Shown here: positions 1 to 9,280 of the stretch, piece by piece | Layout: every line of letters begins with the position of its first letter | Position numbering within the stretch: the first letter of the stretch is position 1 | DNA from: Kitasatospora mediocidica KCTC 9733 | GTDB taxonomy: Bacteria; Actinomycetota; Actinomycetes; Streptomycetales; Streptomycetaceae | Reading direction: 5' to 3' | DNA: 64,000 bases | Assembly: GCF_000744225.1 (NCBI RefSeq) | Contig: NZ_JQLN01000005.1 | Location: 1,302,001 to 1,366,000 of the forward strand | Position numbers and translations under genes: made by a program | The notes under the pieces: model-generated | The model's database searches: none | Seen by the model: only the letters and a program-made list of their open reading frames with translations | Told to the model about the DNA's origin: nothing

Positions 1-1620
1 CGCCGGACGGTGGGCCACCAGCAGCACCGTGCGATTCGGGTCGGCCGCCAGAGTGCGGACGGCCTCCACGACGGCGGCCTCGCTCTCGCCGTCCAGGTTG
101 GCGGTCGGCTCGTCGAGCAGGACCAGCGGGCGGTCGGTGGCGAGCAGGGCGCGGGCCAGCGCCAGGCGCTGGCGCTGGCCCGCCGAGAGCCCGGCGCCGG
201 ACTCGCCGAGCGGGGTGTCCTGGCCCTGCGGGAGGCGGTCGACGAAGTCCAGGGCGTGCGCGGCGGCGAGGGCCGTACGCAGGTCGGCGTCGCAGGCGTC
301 GGGCCGGCCGAGCCGGACGTTGTCCGCGACGGTCCCGGCGAAGAGGTGCGGGCGCTGCGGGACCCAGGCGATCTGCGCGCGCCAGGAGGCCGGGTCGAGG
401 TCGTCCAGGCGGTACGACGACCCGTCGGCGGCCGTGACGCGCACGGCGCCCTCGTCCGGGCGGGCGAAGCCGAGCAGGACGGCGAGCAGGGTGCTCTTGC
501 CCGCGCCGCTGGGGCCGGTGAGAGCGAGGGTCTCGCCGGGGGAGAGGGTCAGCGTGAGGTCGCTCAGCGCGGGCACGGCGCGGCCCGGGTGGCGGAGCGT
601 CAGCGCGTCGACGGTCAGCGTGGCACCGGCCAGGTCCGGGGCGGGGGTGCTGCCGACGGGCGGCAGCGGGGTCTCCAGGACCGTGAAGATCTCGTCCGCC
701 GCGGCCAGGCCCTCGACGCTGGAGTGGTAGAGCGCACCGACCTGGCGCAGCGGGAAGTACACCTCGGGGGCGAGGATCAGCACCAGCAGCCCGGTCTCCA
801 GGCCGAGCGTGCCGTCCACCAGGCGGAACCCGATCGAGACCGCGACCAGGGCGACCGAGATGGTGGAGAGCAGTTCCAGCGCGAAGGAGGAGACGAAGGC
901 GATCCGCAGGGTGCGCAGGGTGGCCCGGCGGTACTCGTCGGTGATCCGGGCGATGGTCGCCGCCTGCGCCTTGGCGCGGTTGAAGACCTTGAGCGTGGGC
1001 AGTCCGGCGACCACGTCCAGGAAGTGGTGCGAGAGCCGGGCCAGGCTCTGCCACTGGCTGTCCATCCGGGACCGGGTGGCCAGGCCGATGAGGATCATGA
1101 AGCCCGGGATGAGCGGTAGCGTCCCGGCGATGATCGCCGCCGAGATCCAGTCCGCGCCGAGGATCCGGGCCAGCAGCACCACCGGCACGACCACCGCGAG
1201 CGCGAGCTGTGGCAGGTAGCGGGCGAAGTAGTCGTCCAACGCGTCGACGCCGCGGGTGGCCAGCGTGGTGAGCTCGCCGGTGCGGCGGCCGGAGAGGTAG
1301 CCCGGGCCGAGCGCGGTGGCGTGGTCGAGCAGGCGGCGGCGCAGCGTCGACTTGACCCGGGCCACCGAGCGGTGGGCCGTCAGCTCGGTCAGCCAGGCCA
1401 CCAGGGCCCGGCCGGCCGCGGTGGCGGCGAGCAGCAGCAGCGGCGTGCCGAGCCGGTCCAGCCCCTGGCCGCGCTGGAAGCAGCGGACCACGATCTCGGC
1501 TATCAGCGTCGCCTGGCAGAGCACCAGCACCGCGCCGATGCCGCCGAGCAGCACGGTACCGGCCAGGAAGGCCCGGGTGGTGCGGGCGTAGCTCAGCAGG
1601 CGCGGGTCGACGGGCTTCAT
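1..1620 (-). CDS. cydD: CydD-type ABC exporter (cytochrome bd assembly), left-edge partial
   Basis: ABC transporter of the CydDC family, which exports thiol reductants such as glutathione or cysteine and is needed to mature cytochrome bd. The reading frame is open from its ATG to the window edge (540 codons, no stop). The first ~300 residues are a six-helix transmembrane region, followed by an ATPase with Walker A GPSGAGKST, signature LSAGQRQRLALARALL, Walker B LVLLDEPT and an H-loop VAHRP at the very edge. The start lies one base after the cydB stop, so the two are translationally coupled. In streptomycetes CydD and CydC are often fused into one ~1,150-residue protein. Because the ATPase is nearly complete at the edge, the gene could either end shortly or continue as a CydDC fusion; the window cannot decide. 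Confidence 0.93.
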   Translation of the reverse strand, partial: MKPVDPRLLSYARTTRAFLAGTVLLGGIGAVLVLCQATLIAEIVVRCFQRGQGLDRLGTPLLLLAATAAGRALVAWLTELTAHRSVARVKSTLRRRLLDHATALGPGYLSGRRTGELTTLATRGVDALDDYFARYLPQLALAVVVPVVLLARILGADWISAAIIAGTLPLIPGFMILIGLATRSRMDSQWQSLARLSHHFLDVVAGLPTLKVFNRAKAQAATIARITDEYRRATLRTLRIAFVSSFALELLSTISVALVAVSIGFRLVDGTLGLETGLLVLILAPEVYFPLRQVGALYHSSVEGLAAADEIFTVLETPLPPVGSTPAPDLAGATLTVDALTLRHPGRAVPALSDLTLTLSPGETLALTGPSGAGKSTLLAVLLGFARPDEGAVRVTAADGSSYRLDDLDPASWRAQIAWVPQRPHLFAGTVADNVRLGRPDACDADLRTALAAAHALDFVDRLPQGQDTPLGESGAGLSAGQRQRLALARALLATDRPLVLLDEPTANLDGESEAAVVEAVRTLAADPNRTVLLVAHRPA

Positions 1621-1621
1621 C

Positions 1622-2647
<1,026 letters not shown>

Positions 2648-2665
2648 GGCGCAGGGTCCCCCGGC

Positions 2666-4210
2666 TCAGTAGGCGAAAGCGAGCGGCTTGTCGGCGTCCT
2701 CGTCCGAGGACGGGCCGCGCAGGGTCGGGTCCTTGGCCGGCGGCCGGTCGGTGAGGTCGACGCCCGCCTTCGCGTACTTCGCGAGCAGCTTCACCTCGAT
2801 CACGGCGAGGATCGCGTAGAGCGCGGTGAAGGTGGAGAAGGCGATCACCTGGGTGGTCACGCTGACGTTCGGCGAGACGGCGTCGGCCGTCTTCATCAGG
2901 CCGAAGACAGCCCAGGGCTGACGGCCCATCTCGGTGAAGATCCAGCCGAAGCTGTTGGCGATCAGCGGGAAGCCCATGGTGAGGATGCCGATCCGCCAGC
3001 TCCACCTGGTCAGGAAGGGGCCCATCTCGCGGCTGGGGGTGAGCATCAGCCGGGGCACCTCGTCCTCGGCGGTGCGGAACTCCGGGGCGAGGAACCTCTT
3101 CTTGCGGGTGGTCCACAGGCCGATCAGGGCGGCCACGAAGGAGGTCATCCCGAAGCCGATCATGAGGCGGAAGCCCCAGTACGTGACGAAGATGTTGGGG
3201 ATGTAGTCGGCGGGCCGGCCGCCGTACTTGGCGGCCTCGGCGGCGGCCGTGTCGTTGATGCCGGGGACGGACGAGCTGAAGTTGCTCTTGGCGAGGAAGG
3301 AGAGTATCCCCGGGATCTCCAGCTCGACCGAGTTGTGGCCCTGGTTGACGTTGCCGACCGCGAAGATCGAGAACGGCGCGGGCGCCTGGGTCTCCCAGAG
3401 CGCCTCGGCGGAGGCCATCTTCATCGGCTGCTGCTCGAACATCACCTTGGCCAGCGTGTCACCGCTGATCGCGGTGCCCAGGCCCGCGACCACCGCGAGC
3501 ACCAGGCCGAACCGCAGCGAGGTGCGCATCGCGGCGACCTTGCGGCCGTCCGCCGTCTCGGGCCGCCGCTTGGCCTTCCACAGGTGGTAGGAGGCGATGC
3601 CGACCATGAAGGCGGCACCGGTCAGGAAGGCCGCGGTGAGCGTGTGGAAGACCACGACCACGGTGGTGTCCTGGAAGAGCACCCGCATGATGTCGGTCAG
3701 CTGGGCCTTCTTGGTGACCGGGTCGACGGTGTAGCCGGACGGGTGCTGCATCCAGGAGTTGGCGGCCAGGATGAAGTACGCGGAGAGCACCGTGCCGAGC
3801 GCCACCATCCAGATGCAGGCGCAGTGGATCTTCTTCGGCAGCTTGTCCCAGCCGAAGATCCACAGGCCGATGAAGGTGGACTCGAAGAAGAAGGCGATCA
3901 GCGCCTCCATCGCCAGCGGCGCACCGAAGACGTCGCCGACGAAACGCGAGTAGTCCGACCAGTTCATCCCGAACTGGAACTCCTGCACGATCCCGGTCAC
4001 CACGCCCATGGCGATGTTGATCAGGAAGAGCTTGCCCCAGAACTTGGTGGCGTGGAAGTACTTCTCCTTGCCCGTCCGCACCCAGGCCGTCTCCAGCCCG
4101 GCCACCATCGCCGCCAGGCTGATGGTGAGCGGCACGAAGAGGAAGTGGTAGACGGTGGTGACCCCGAACTGCCATCGCGCGATGGTCTCGTGAGCGACTG
4201 CTAGCTCCAC
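2666..4210 (-). CDS. cydA: Cytochrome bd ubiquinol oxidase subunit I
   Basis: Subunit I (514 aa), which carries the haems b558, b595 and d and the quinol site. I chose the GTG at 4210: it is preceded by GGAAGAGG at a good distance, and the protein then opens VELAVAHETIARWQFG, matching the usual CydA N-terminus. A longer ATG start at 4285 would add an unlikely basic leader. His22 (in TTVYHFLF) is at the place of the conserved N-terminal haem ligand, and the quinol-site region GRQPW is present. The upstream palindrome at 4332-4359 indicates control by the redox repressor Rex. Known family biology: in Streptomyces coelicolor the cyd operon is a direct Rex target. Confidence 0.97.
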   Translation of the reverse strand: MELAVAHETIARWQFGVTTVYHFLFVPLTISLAAMVAGLETAWVRTGKEKYFHATKFWGKLFLINIAMGVVTGIVQEFQFGMNWSDYSRFVGDVFGAPLAMEALIAFFFESTFIGLWIFGWDKLPKKIHCACIWMVALGTVLSAYFILAANSWMQHPSGYTVDPVTKKAQLTDIMRVLFQDTTVVVVFHTLTAAFLTGAAFMVGIASYHLWKAKRRPETADGRKVAAMRTSLRFGLVLAVVAGLGTAISGDTLAKVMFEQQPMKMASAEALWETQAPAPFSIFAVGNVNQGHNSVELEIPGILSFLAKSNFSSSVPGINDTAAAEAAKYGGRPADYIPNIFVTYWGFRLMIGFGMTSFVAALIGLWTTRKKRFLAPEFRTAEDEVPRLMLTPSREMGPFLTRWSWRIGILTMGFPLIANSFGWIFTEMGRQPWAVFGLMKTADAVSPNVSVTTQVIAFSTFTALYAILAVIEVKLLAKYAKAGVDLTDRPPAKDPTLRGPSSDEDADKPLAFAY

Positions 4211-4331
4211 TTCGGCCTCTTCCCTGCGGTCCGCTGTCCGATTCGACCTGGCTTCGACCAGAATCCTGCCGCACAAGCCGGACAAAAGTGCTCTTCGCCG
4301 TGAATCGCACCAATCCGTGCCAAGCTTGCGC

Positions 4332-4359
4332 GCTTGTGAACGTGAACACGTTCACAAGC
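4332..4359. promoter_or_regulatory. Rex (NADH/NAD+ sensing repressor) operator before cydA
   Basis: A perfect inverted repeat with 13-bp arms and a 2-bp centre. Within it, CGTGAACACGTTCACA (4341-4356) differs from the Streptomyces Rex operator TGTGAACGCGTTCACA at only two positions. It sits about 120 bp upstream of the cydA start. Rex leaves its DNA when NADH is high, so cyd expression should rise under oxygen limitation. The arms are longer than a single operator, so two overlapping sites are possible. Confidence 0.88.
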
Positions 4360-4432
4360 TCTGCCAGAAGCCAGTATCACGCACGCCTGTTCGGCGATAC
4401 ACACCGGGGGGTGGGGAAAAGGTGAAGAGCGA

Positions 4433-5053
4433 TCAGGCCTGGCGGTCGACCGGGCCGCCGGTGATCTCCGGGCCGACGACGAAGCCCTTGGCGGGCCCGT
4501 CCGGCACCAGCGCCTCGGCGCCGTACGGCGTACGGACGGAACTGGCGTACGCGCCACGGCCCTTGTCCGGACCGCTGAGAACGGTGACCGCGCCGCCGTC
4601 GTCGTAGTCGTCGATGATCACGTAGACGGGGATGCCCGCCTGCGCATACGCGCGGTGCTTGCGGACCAGGTCGCGCTGGCGGGCATCGCTACCGGAGGAG
4701 ACGGTCTCGACGACGAGGCCGACGGCGGAGGCGAGCACGCCGAGACCCTCGGGGTCGGCGATCTCCTCGATGTCGTCGGGGGCGACGAACACATCGGGGA
4801 TCCAGACCTTGAGGTCGTGGATCACGTTGAAGTCGTTGGTCGGCCCGTAGCCGCTCCCCCGCAGGAAGTCGTGCAGAGCACGGTAGAGCCGCCGGTTGAC
4901 GAGCCCGTGCCGGGTTCCGCCCGTTGGCGACATCTCGATAGCTCCCTCGATGATCTCCGCCCGGACGCCCTCCCGGACGTCCATGGACTTCCATGCCTGC
5001 CACAAGGCCTGGTCCAGGTCCACGGCGATCTCCTCGAGTGCGAGCGCGGTCAT
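4433..5053 (-). CDS. Uma2-family (DUF820) endonuclease-like protein
   Basis: A 206-residue member of the Uma2 family, a PD-(D/E)XK nuclease-fold group very abundant in actinomycetes and cyanobacteria with no settled role. The start at 5053 (MTALALEE) is chosen because AGAGAGGTG precedes it; a longer frame to 5104 lacks support. The fold signature is visible as EIIEGAIEMSP, then WIPDVFVAPDD (the PD), then GLVVETVSSGSDARQRDLVRKHRAYAQAG, where the Glu and Lys complete a plausible active site. It is a stand-alone gene between the cyd operon and the two-component pair, with no toxin or immunity partner next to it. Confidence 0.85.
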   Translation of the reverse strand: MTALALEEIAVDLDQALWQAWKSMDVREGVRAEIIEGAIEMSPTGGTRHGLVNRRLYRALHDFLRGSGYGPTNDFNVIHDLKVWIPDVFVAPDDIEEIADPEGLGVLASAVGLVVETVSSGSDARQRDLVRKHRAYAQAGIPVYVIIDDYDDGGAVTVLSGPDKGRGAYASSVRTPYGAEALVPDGPAKGFVVGPEITGGPVDRQA

Positions 5054-5153
5054 GAGGACACCTCTCTTCCCGTCCAGTGTGAGCGGCGGGACCGGGTGCC
5101 ACAAGCCGCAACCGTACGATCACACACCGTCGGCCGCACGCAAGGGGGTTCGG

Positions 5154-6704
5154 CTACGTACCACTCGTTCGGGGGAGGTTGAGGCGGAAGGTCGCGCCGG
5201 TCGCGGGGGCGGTGTCCAGGGTGAGCGCGCCGCCGTGGGCACGGGTGAGGGCGGAGGCGATGGCCAGGCCCAGGCCGGCGCCGCCGCCGTCGTGGCGGCT
5301 GCGGGAGCCGTCCACGCGGTAGAAGCGCTCGAACACGCGGGTCGCCTGATCCTTCGTCAATCCCGGTCCGGAGTCGGCCACTTCGAGTATGCAGCTGTCC
5401 TCGTCGGTGCCCACGCCGATCCGTACCGAGGTGCCGAGCGGGGTGTGCTTGACGGCGTTGCCGACCAGGTTGGTGACCACCTGGCGCAGCCGGGCCTCGT
5501 CGCCGAGGACGGTGGCCTCGCCGGGGGTACCGACGCCGCCGGGGCCGGTGAGGGAGACCGAACGGGTCGGGTCGAGCGCCATCAGGTCGTGCAGCGCGTC
5601 CACGGCCAGCGTCCGCAGGTCCATCGGGGCGAGGTCGAGCGGGCGTTCCTCGTCGAGACGGGCCAGCGTGAGCAGGTCCTCGACCAGGCCGCCCATCCGG
5701 ACCGCCTCGCTCTCGATGCGGTTCATGGTCCGCTTGACGTCCCCCTCGGAGGGCAGCGCGCCCATCCGGTACAGCTCGGCGAAGCCGCGGATGCCGGCCA
5801 GCGGGGTGCGCAGCTCGTGCGAGGCGTCCGCGACGAAGCTGCGCATCCGCTCCTCGGACTCGGCCCGGGCGGCGAACGCGGACTCGATCTGGTCGAGCAT
5901 CCCGTTCAGCGCCACGGAGAGTCGGCCGACCTCGGTGCCGGGCGGCAGCTCGGGCATCCGGTAGGAGAGCTCGCCCGCCGCGATCAGCTCGGTGCCGCGC
6001 TCGATCCGGCGCAGCGGCAGCAGGCCGGCCCGCACCGCGAAGGTGCCGAGCGCGGCGATCAGCAGCAGGACGGCCGCGCCGATCGCCAGGAAGGCCGCGC
6101 GGAGCTTCTCCACGGTGGCCCCCACCTCGTCCGAGGAGATCGCCACCATGATGTACGCGGACCCGTTGGGGGGCGTCGGGCCGGTGCGCTGGATGGGCAG
6201 GATGAGCACCCGCCAGCTGCCGGAGCCGTGCTCGGCCGGCAGGTAGAAGCCCCGGCCCAGGTGGGTGAGCAGCGAGGCGTCCCCGGCCGCGGGCAGCCGC
6301 GGGCCGGGGTCGGAGTCGGCCAGCGGCTGGCGCTCGACCCGCAGCACGCTGCCGTCGGCCGCCAGCATCCGCACCTCGTACTGGCTGGGCAGCACCTTCG
6401 CGTCGGGGGGCGGGGGCTTGCCGCCGCCCTTGCCCGGCCGGTGCGCCGCCTGTCGGCCGAAGCTCTCCAGCTGTTGGTCGAGCCGGCCGAGCAGCTGGCT
6501 GTGGACCGCGCCGAGCACGACGAGGTCGCTGACCGCCAGACCGGTGGCGACCATCACCAGCGTGAGCGCCAGCAGCCTGCTGCGCAGCGAGAAGCGCCCC
6601 GCGCCGCGGGTCAGCGCGCCGGAGCGCAGCGGACGCGGCAGGCGGGTCAGGCGGCGCGGCACGCGCGGCAGGCGGCGCGGCACCCGGGCGAGCAGTCGGC
6701 GCAC
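5154..6704 (-). CDS. Two-component sensor histidine kinase (HisKA type)
   Basis: A 516-residue membrane kinase. After an Arg/Pro-rich cytoplasmic N-terminus it has one helix at ~44-66, an extracytoplasmic loop of ~140 residues, a second helix at ~205-226, a HAMP region (~227-280) and a HisKA domain with the phospho-acceptor His296 in SHELRTPLAGIRGF. The ATPase domain shows N-box NLVGNAVKHTP, G1 VADSGPGL, F-box FERFYR and G2 GGGAGLGLAIA, so the protein looks catalytically complete. The GTG start is 7 bp after the response regulator stop. The domain order resembles TrcS/MprB-like actinobacterial kinases. The signal sensed cannot be read from the sequence. Confidence 0.93.
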   Translation of the reverse strand: MRRLLARVPRRLPRVPRRLTRLPRPLRSGALTRGAGRFSLRSRLLALTLVMVATGLAVSDLVVLGAVHSQLLGRLDQQLESFGRQAAHRPGKGGGKPPPPDAKVLPSQYEVRMLAADGSVLRVERQPLADSDPGPRLPAAGDASLLTHLGRGFYLPAEHGSGSWRVLILPIQRTGPTPPNGSAYIMVAISSDEVGATVEKLRAAFLAIGAAVLLLIAALGTFAVRAGLLPLRRIERGTELIAAGELSYRMPELPPGTEVGRLSVALNGMLDQIESAFAARAESEERMRSFVADASHELRTPLAGIRGFAELYRMGALPSEGDVKRTMNRIESEAVRMGGLVEDLLTLARLDEERPLDLAPMDLRTLAVDALHDLMALDPTRSVSLTGPGGVGTPGEATVLGDEARLRQVVTNLVGNAVKHTPLGTSVRIGVGTDEDSCILEVADSGPGLTKDQATRVFERFYRVDGSRSRHDGGGAGLGLAIASALTRAHGGALTLDTAPATGATFRLNLPRTSGT

Positions 6705-6711
6705 GGTCGGA

Positions 6712-7557
6712 TCAGTCCTGTGCCTGCTGCGGCGGCCGCCGCAGCGCGTAGCCGATGCCGCGCACCGTGTGGATCAGCTTGGGCCCGTGGTCGGGGCCCG
6801 AGTCGAGCTTGCGGCGCAGGTAGGAGATGTAGGACTCGACGATGCTCAGGTCGCCGCCGAAGTCGTACGCCCAGACGTGGTCCAGGATCTGCGCCTTGGA
6901 GACCACCCGGCCCACGTTGGCCATCAGGTAGTGCAGCAGCTTGAACTCGGTGGGCGACAGCGAGACGGCGTGACCGTCGCGGGTCACCTCGTGGGCCAGC
7001 GGGTCGAGGGTGAGGTCGGCGACCATCAGCCGGCCGTCCTCGGCGGGACCGCCGGCCCGGCGCAGGATCGCCCGGATCCGGGCGATCAGCTCCTCCAGGC
7101 TGAACGGCTTGGTGACGTAGTCGTCGGCGCCGGCCGCCAGGCCGTGCACCTTGTCCTCGGTGCCGTCCTTGGCCGTCAGGAAGAGCACCGGGAGGTGCTC
7201 GGCCGGACGCGGCCGGCCCGGCCGGGTGGCCAGGCCGGCCGGGTTGGCGATCTGCTGGCGGCGGGTGCGCTCGCGCAGCCGCTCGACGACGGTGAAGCCG
7301 TCCACGTCGGGGAGCATCACGTCGAGGACCACCAGGTCGGGGCGCTCGACGGCGATCGCGGCCAGCGCCTCCTCACCGGTGGCGGCGGACTCCACCCGGA
7401 ACCCGGAGAAGCGCAGCGAGGCGGAGAGCAGCTCGCGGATGTTCGGTTCGTCGTCCACCACGAGCAGGAAAGCCTCGCCGGGAGTTCGGCTGCCGCCGGC
7501 CGGTCCGGCAGGCGAGGCCGCCGTGGGCGCCGTGCTTGCCGCAGTCCCCTGCATCAT
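6712..7557 (-). CDS. OmpR/PhoB-family response regulator
   Basis: A 281-residue regulator partnered with the kinase just downstream. Receiver landmarks: acidic pair D35-D36, phospho-acceptor D79 (LVVLDVMLPDVDG), T128 and K150 (TKPF). The winged-helix DNA-binding domain follows (LSPTEFKLLHYLMANVGRVVS, then the recognition region VESYISYLRRKLD and the wing RGIGYALR). Two features are odd: a ~30-residue Ala/Pro/Gly-rich N-terminal extension, and an insert of about 20 residues (~99-120, rich in Arg and Pro) between receiver helix 3 and strand 4. GGGAGG precedes the tandem ATGs at 7557/7554. Downstream targets might include the neighbouring export operon, but that is only proximity. Confidence 0.94.
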   Translation of the reverse strand: MMQGTAASTAPTAASPAGPAGGSRTPGEAFLLVVDDEPNIRELLSASLRFSGFRVESAATGEEALAAIAVERPDLVVLDVMLPDVDGFTVVERLRERTRRQQIANPAGLATRPGRPRPAEHLPVLFLTAKDGTEDKVHGLAAGADDYVTKPFSLEELIARIRAILRRAGGPAEDGRLMVADLTLDPLAHEVTRDGHAVSLSPTEFKLLHYLMANVGRVVSKAQILDHVWAYDFGGDLSIVESYISYLRRKLDSGPDHGPKLIHTVRGIGYALRRPPQQAQD

Positions 7558-7669
7558 GGGTCCGCCTCCCAGGTCGAGGGTCGAGCCGTTCCATCACCCC
7601 ATCGGATGACGGACTCGGGAGGTTACACGCAGGTGATGAGAGGTGGATGAACGCCCGGCTCGTCCGTGC

Positions 7670-8371
7670 TCAGACGGTCTGCGGTTCGGCGGGCGCGGCG
7701 GCCCGGGCCGCGGCGGCCGCGGCGTCCCTGGCCTGGGCACGCTTGGCGTAGGTGATCGTCCAGAGGACCAGCCCGCCGGTGACGGCGTACGGCAGGACGT
7801 TGTTGACGGTCACCATCGCGCCGGTGGACAGCGTGTAGACGAGCGCGATCCGCAGCGCCGCCTCCGCCAGATAGCCCACGCCCCAGCCGATCGTCAGGTT
7901 GCGCTGGATCCTGCGGAAGCCCGGGTGCACCCAGAGCCCGTTCCACCAGGCCGCTGCGGCGGCGGTGCCGTCGGTGGCGAACTTGCGGCCGAAGTAGAAC
8001 ATCAGCGGGCGCGGGGCGGCCAGCGACACCAGGCAGAGCACGCCGAAGAGGCCGGTGACGAAGGAGTCCTTGACCAGCAGCAGGCGGGCGTCGTGCGGGC
8101 CGACCAGCGAGACGACCGCGGTCAGCGCCACGAAGACCAGCGAGACGATCGCGAACTCGTCCACCCGCCGGTGCCAGGCCAGGTAGACGGCGATGTCGAG
8201 CACCGGGCCGAGTCCGGAGAGCAGCAGCGCGGTGAAGTCGCCGACGCCGTGCGCGTGCAGCTGGTTGTAGATGACGATCGGCGCGACGACGTTGAAGCCG
8301 ATGCTGAGCAGCCAGCCGAGGCCCGCTGCGGAGCCCTTGCGGGCAGGAGCCTGTGGAGCGTTCGTGGACAT
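7670..8371 (-). CDS. VC0807-type integral membrane protein
   Basis: A 233-residue membrane protein with about six hydrophobic segments, of the VC0807 type (function unknown). I place the start at the ATG at 8371 (MSTNAPQAPARK), preceded by GGGGGA; the longer frame to 8509 runs through a terminator hairpin. A paralogue lies at 30808-31500 with matching order of features (xxKDxxVxxxFGxxCL, then ARPLMFYFGRKF, then a WGxGxLAxxALRIxLxYT segment). It follows the export operon but is separated from it by a hairpin, so it is probably transcribed alone. The C-terminus is Ala-rich and cytosolic in a simple topology guess. Confidence 0.75.
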   Translation of the reverse strand: MSTNAPQAPARKGSAAGLGWLLSIGFNVVAPIVIYNQLHAHGVGDFTALLLSGLGPVLDIAVYLAWHRRVDEFAIVSLVFVALTAVVSLVGPHDARLLLVKDSFVTGLFGVLCLVSLAAPRPLMFYFGRKFATDGTAAAAAWWNGLWVHPGFRRIQRNLTIGWGVGYLAEAALRIALVYTLSTGAMVTVNNVLPYAVTGGLVLWTITYAKRAQARDAAAAAARAAAPAEPQTV

Positions 8372-8474
8372 GAGTCCCCCGTGGACGGCGCCGGAGCGCG
8401 GAACCTGCGACCAGGACCCCTGGCCGCGGGGGACAGTGTGCCCGATCCCGGCGCACCCGGCCCAGGTCTGCAAC

Positions 8475-8512
8475 GGGGTGGTGAACCGGCCTTGACGGCT
8501 GGTCACCACCCC
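8475..8512 (-). terminator. Hairpin terminator after the export operon
   Basis: GGGGTGGTGAACC pairs with GGTCACCACCCC across a ~13-nt loop (one bulged A). It lies 12 bp beyond the stop of the gene at 8524-9270 and before the VC0807-type gene. There is no U-run, as is usual for actinomycete hairpins. Confidence 0.7.
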
Positions 8513-8523
8513 GCGACGGATCG

Positions 8524-9270
8524 TCAGCCGCTCTTCGTGGTACCGCCGGTGGCGCCACCGCTACCACCGCCGAAGCCACCGAAGCCGCCGCCACCGCCGC
8601 CGAAGCCGCCCGCCGTGGCGCCGCCCTCGGTCAGCTGGGAGGCCGCGTAGCCACCGGTGGAGTCCGGCGTCCCGACCACGGTCACGCTCTGGCCCGGCTG
8701 CAGGTCGCCGACCTGGCCGTCCTTGGTGACCTGCACCTTGGTGGTGCCGTTGGTGGTCACCTTGACGGTGTTGCCGCTGGTGTCGGTCAGGTAGACGGTG
8801 CTGCCGTCGACCAGCTTGACCGTGCCCCGGGTGAACCCGGGCGCGCCGGCCGCCTGGCCACCGCCGGTACCCCCGCCGCCGCCGGCGCCACCACGGCCGG
8901 CCCGGCCCGCGGCAGCCGCAGCGGCCGCGCTACGGCCGCTGCCGCTCGCGACGTTCGAGGTGCCATGGTTCTTCTGGTACCAGGCGCCGCCGGTGAAGGC
9001 CGCCGCGGCCACCACGCCGCCGGCCAGCAGCAGGGTCAGCCAGGGCAGCTTGCGCCGCGGCGGCGCGGCCAGCTCGGCGCTGATGTCGCGGGCGTCCGGC
9101 GCGGTCGCCAGCAGGGCGGCGTGGGCCGCCGCGCTGCCGGGCTCCGGCTCGCCGTGCGGTCCGTCGGTCCTGATGGCGGCCAGCTGAACCGTGTCGTCCG
9201 CCCGGACCAGGTCACTGTTGTTGGTAGGCATGGGCTCTGACTGCTCCCGCTCGTCTCGCTCGGTGATCAT
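8524..9270 (-). CDS. Membrane-anchored protein with Gly-rich tail and OB-like domain
   Basis: A 248-residue protein of unknown function. It has a cytosolic ~75-residue N-terminus, one membrane helix (WLTLLLAGGVVAAAAFTGG), an Ala/Gly low-complexity linker, a compact beta domain resembling DUF5666-type folds (GTVKLVDGSTVYLTD, then LQPGQSVTVVG) and a Gly-rich C-terminus. It starts 10 bp after the permease stop and is the last gene of the adaptor-ATPase-permease operon, so it probably works with that exporter at the cell surface. The adaptor protein has the same kind of Gly-rich tail. An alternative start is the ATG at 9231. Confidence 0.75.
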   Translation of the reverse strand: MITERDEREQSEPMPTNNSDLVRADDTVQLAAIRTDGPHGEPEPGSAAAHAALLATAPDARDISAELAAPPRRKLPWLTLLLAGGVVAAAAFTGGAWYQKNHGTSNVASGSGRSAAAAAAAGRAGRGGAGGGGGTGGGQAAGAPGFTRGTVKLVDGSTVYLTDTSGNTVKVTTNGTTKVQVTKDGQVGDLQPGQSVTVVGTPDSTGGYAASQLTEGGATAGGFGGGGGGFGGFGGGSGGATGGTTKSG

Positions 9271-9280
9271 GTCTGCTGCC

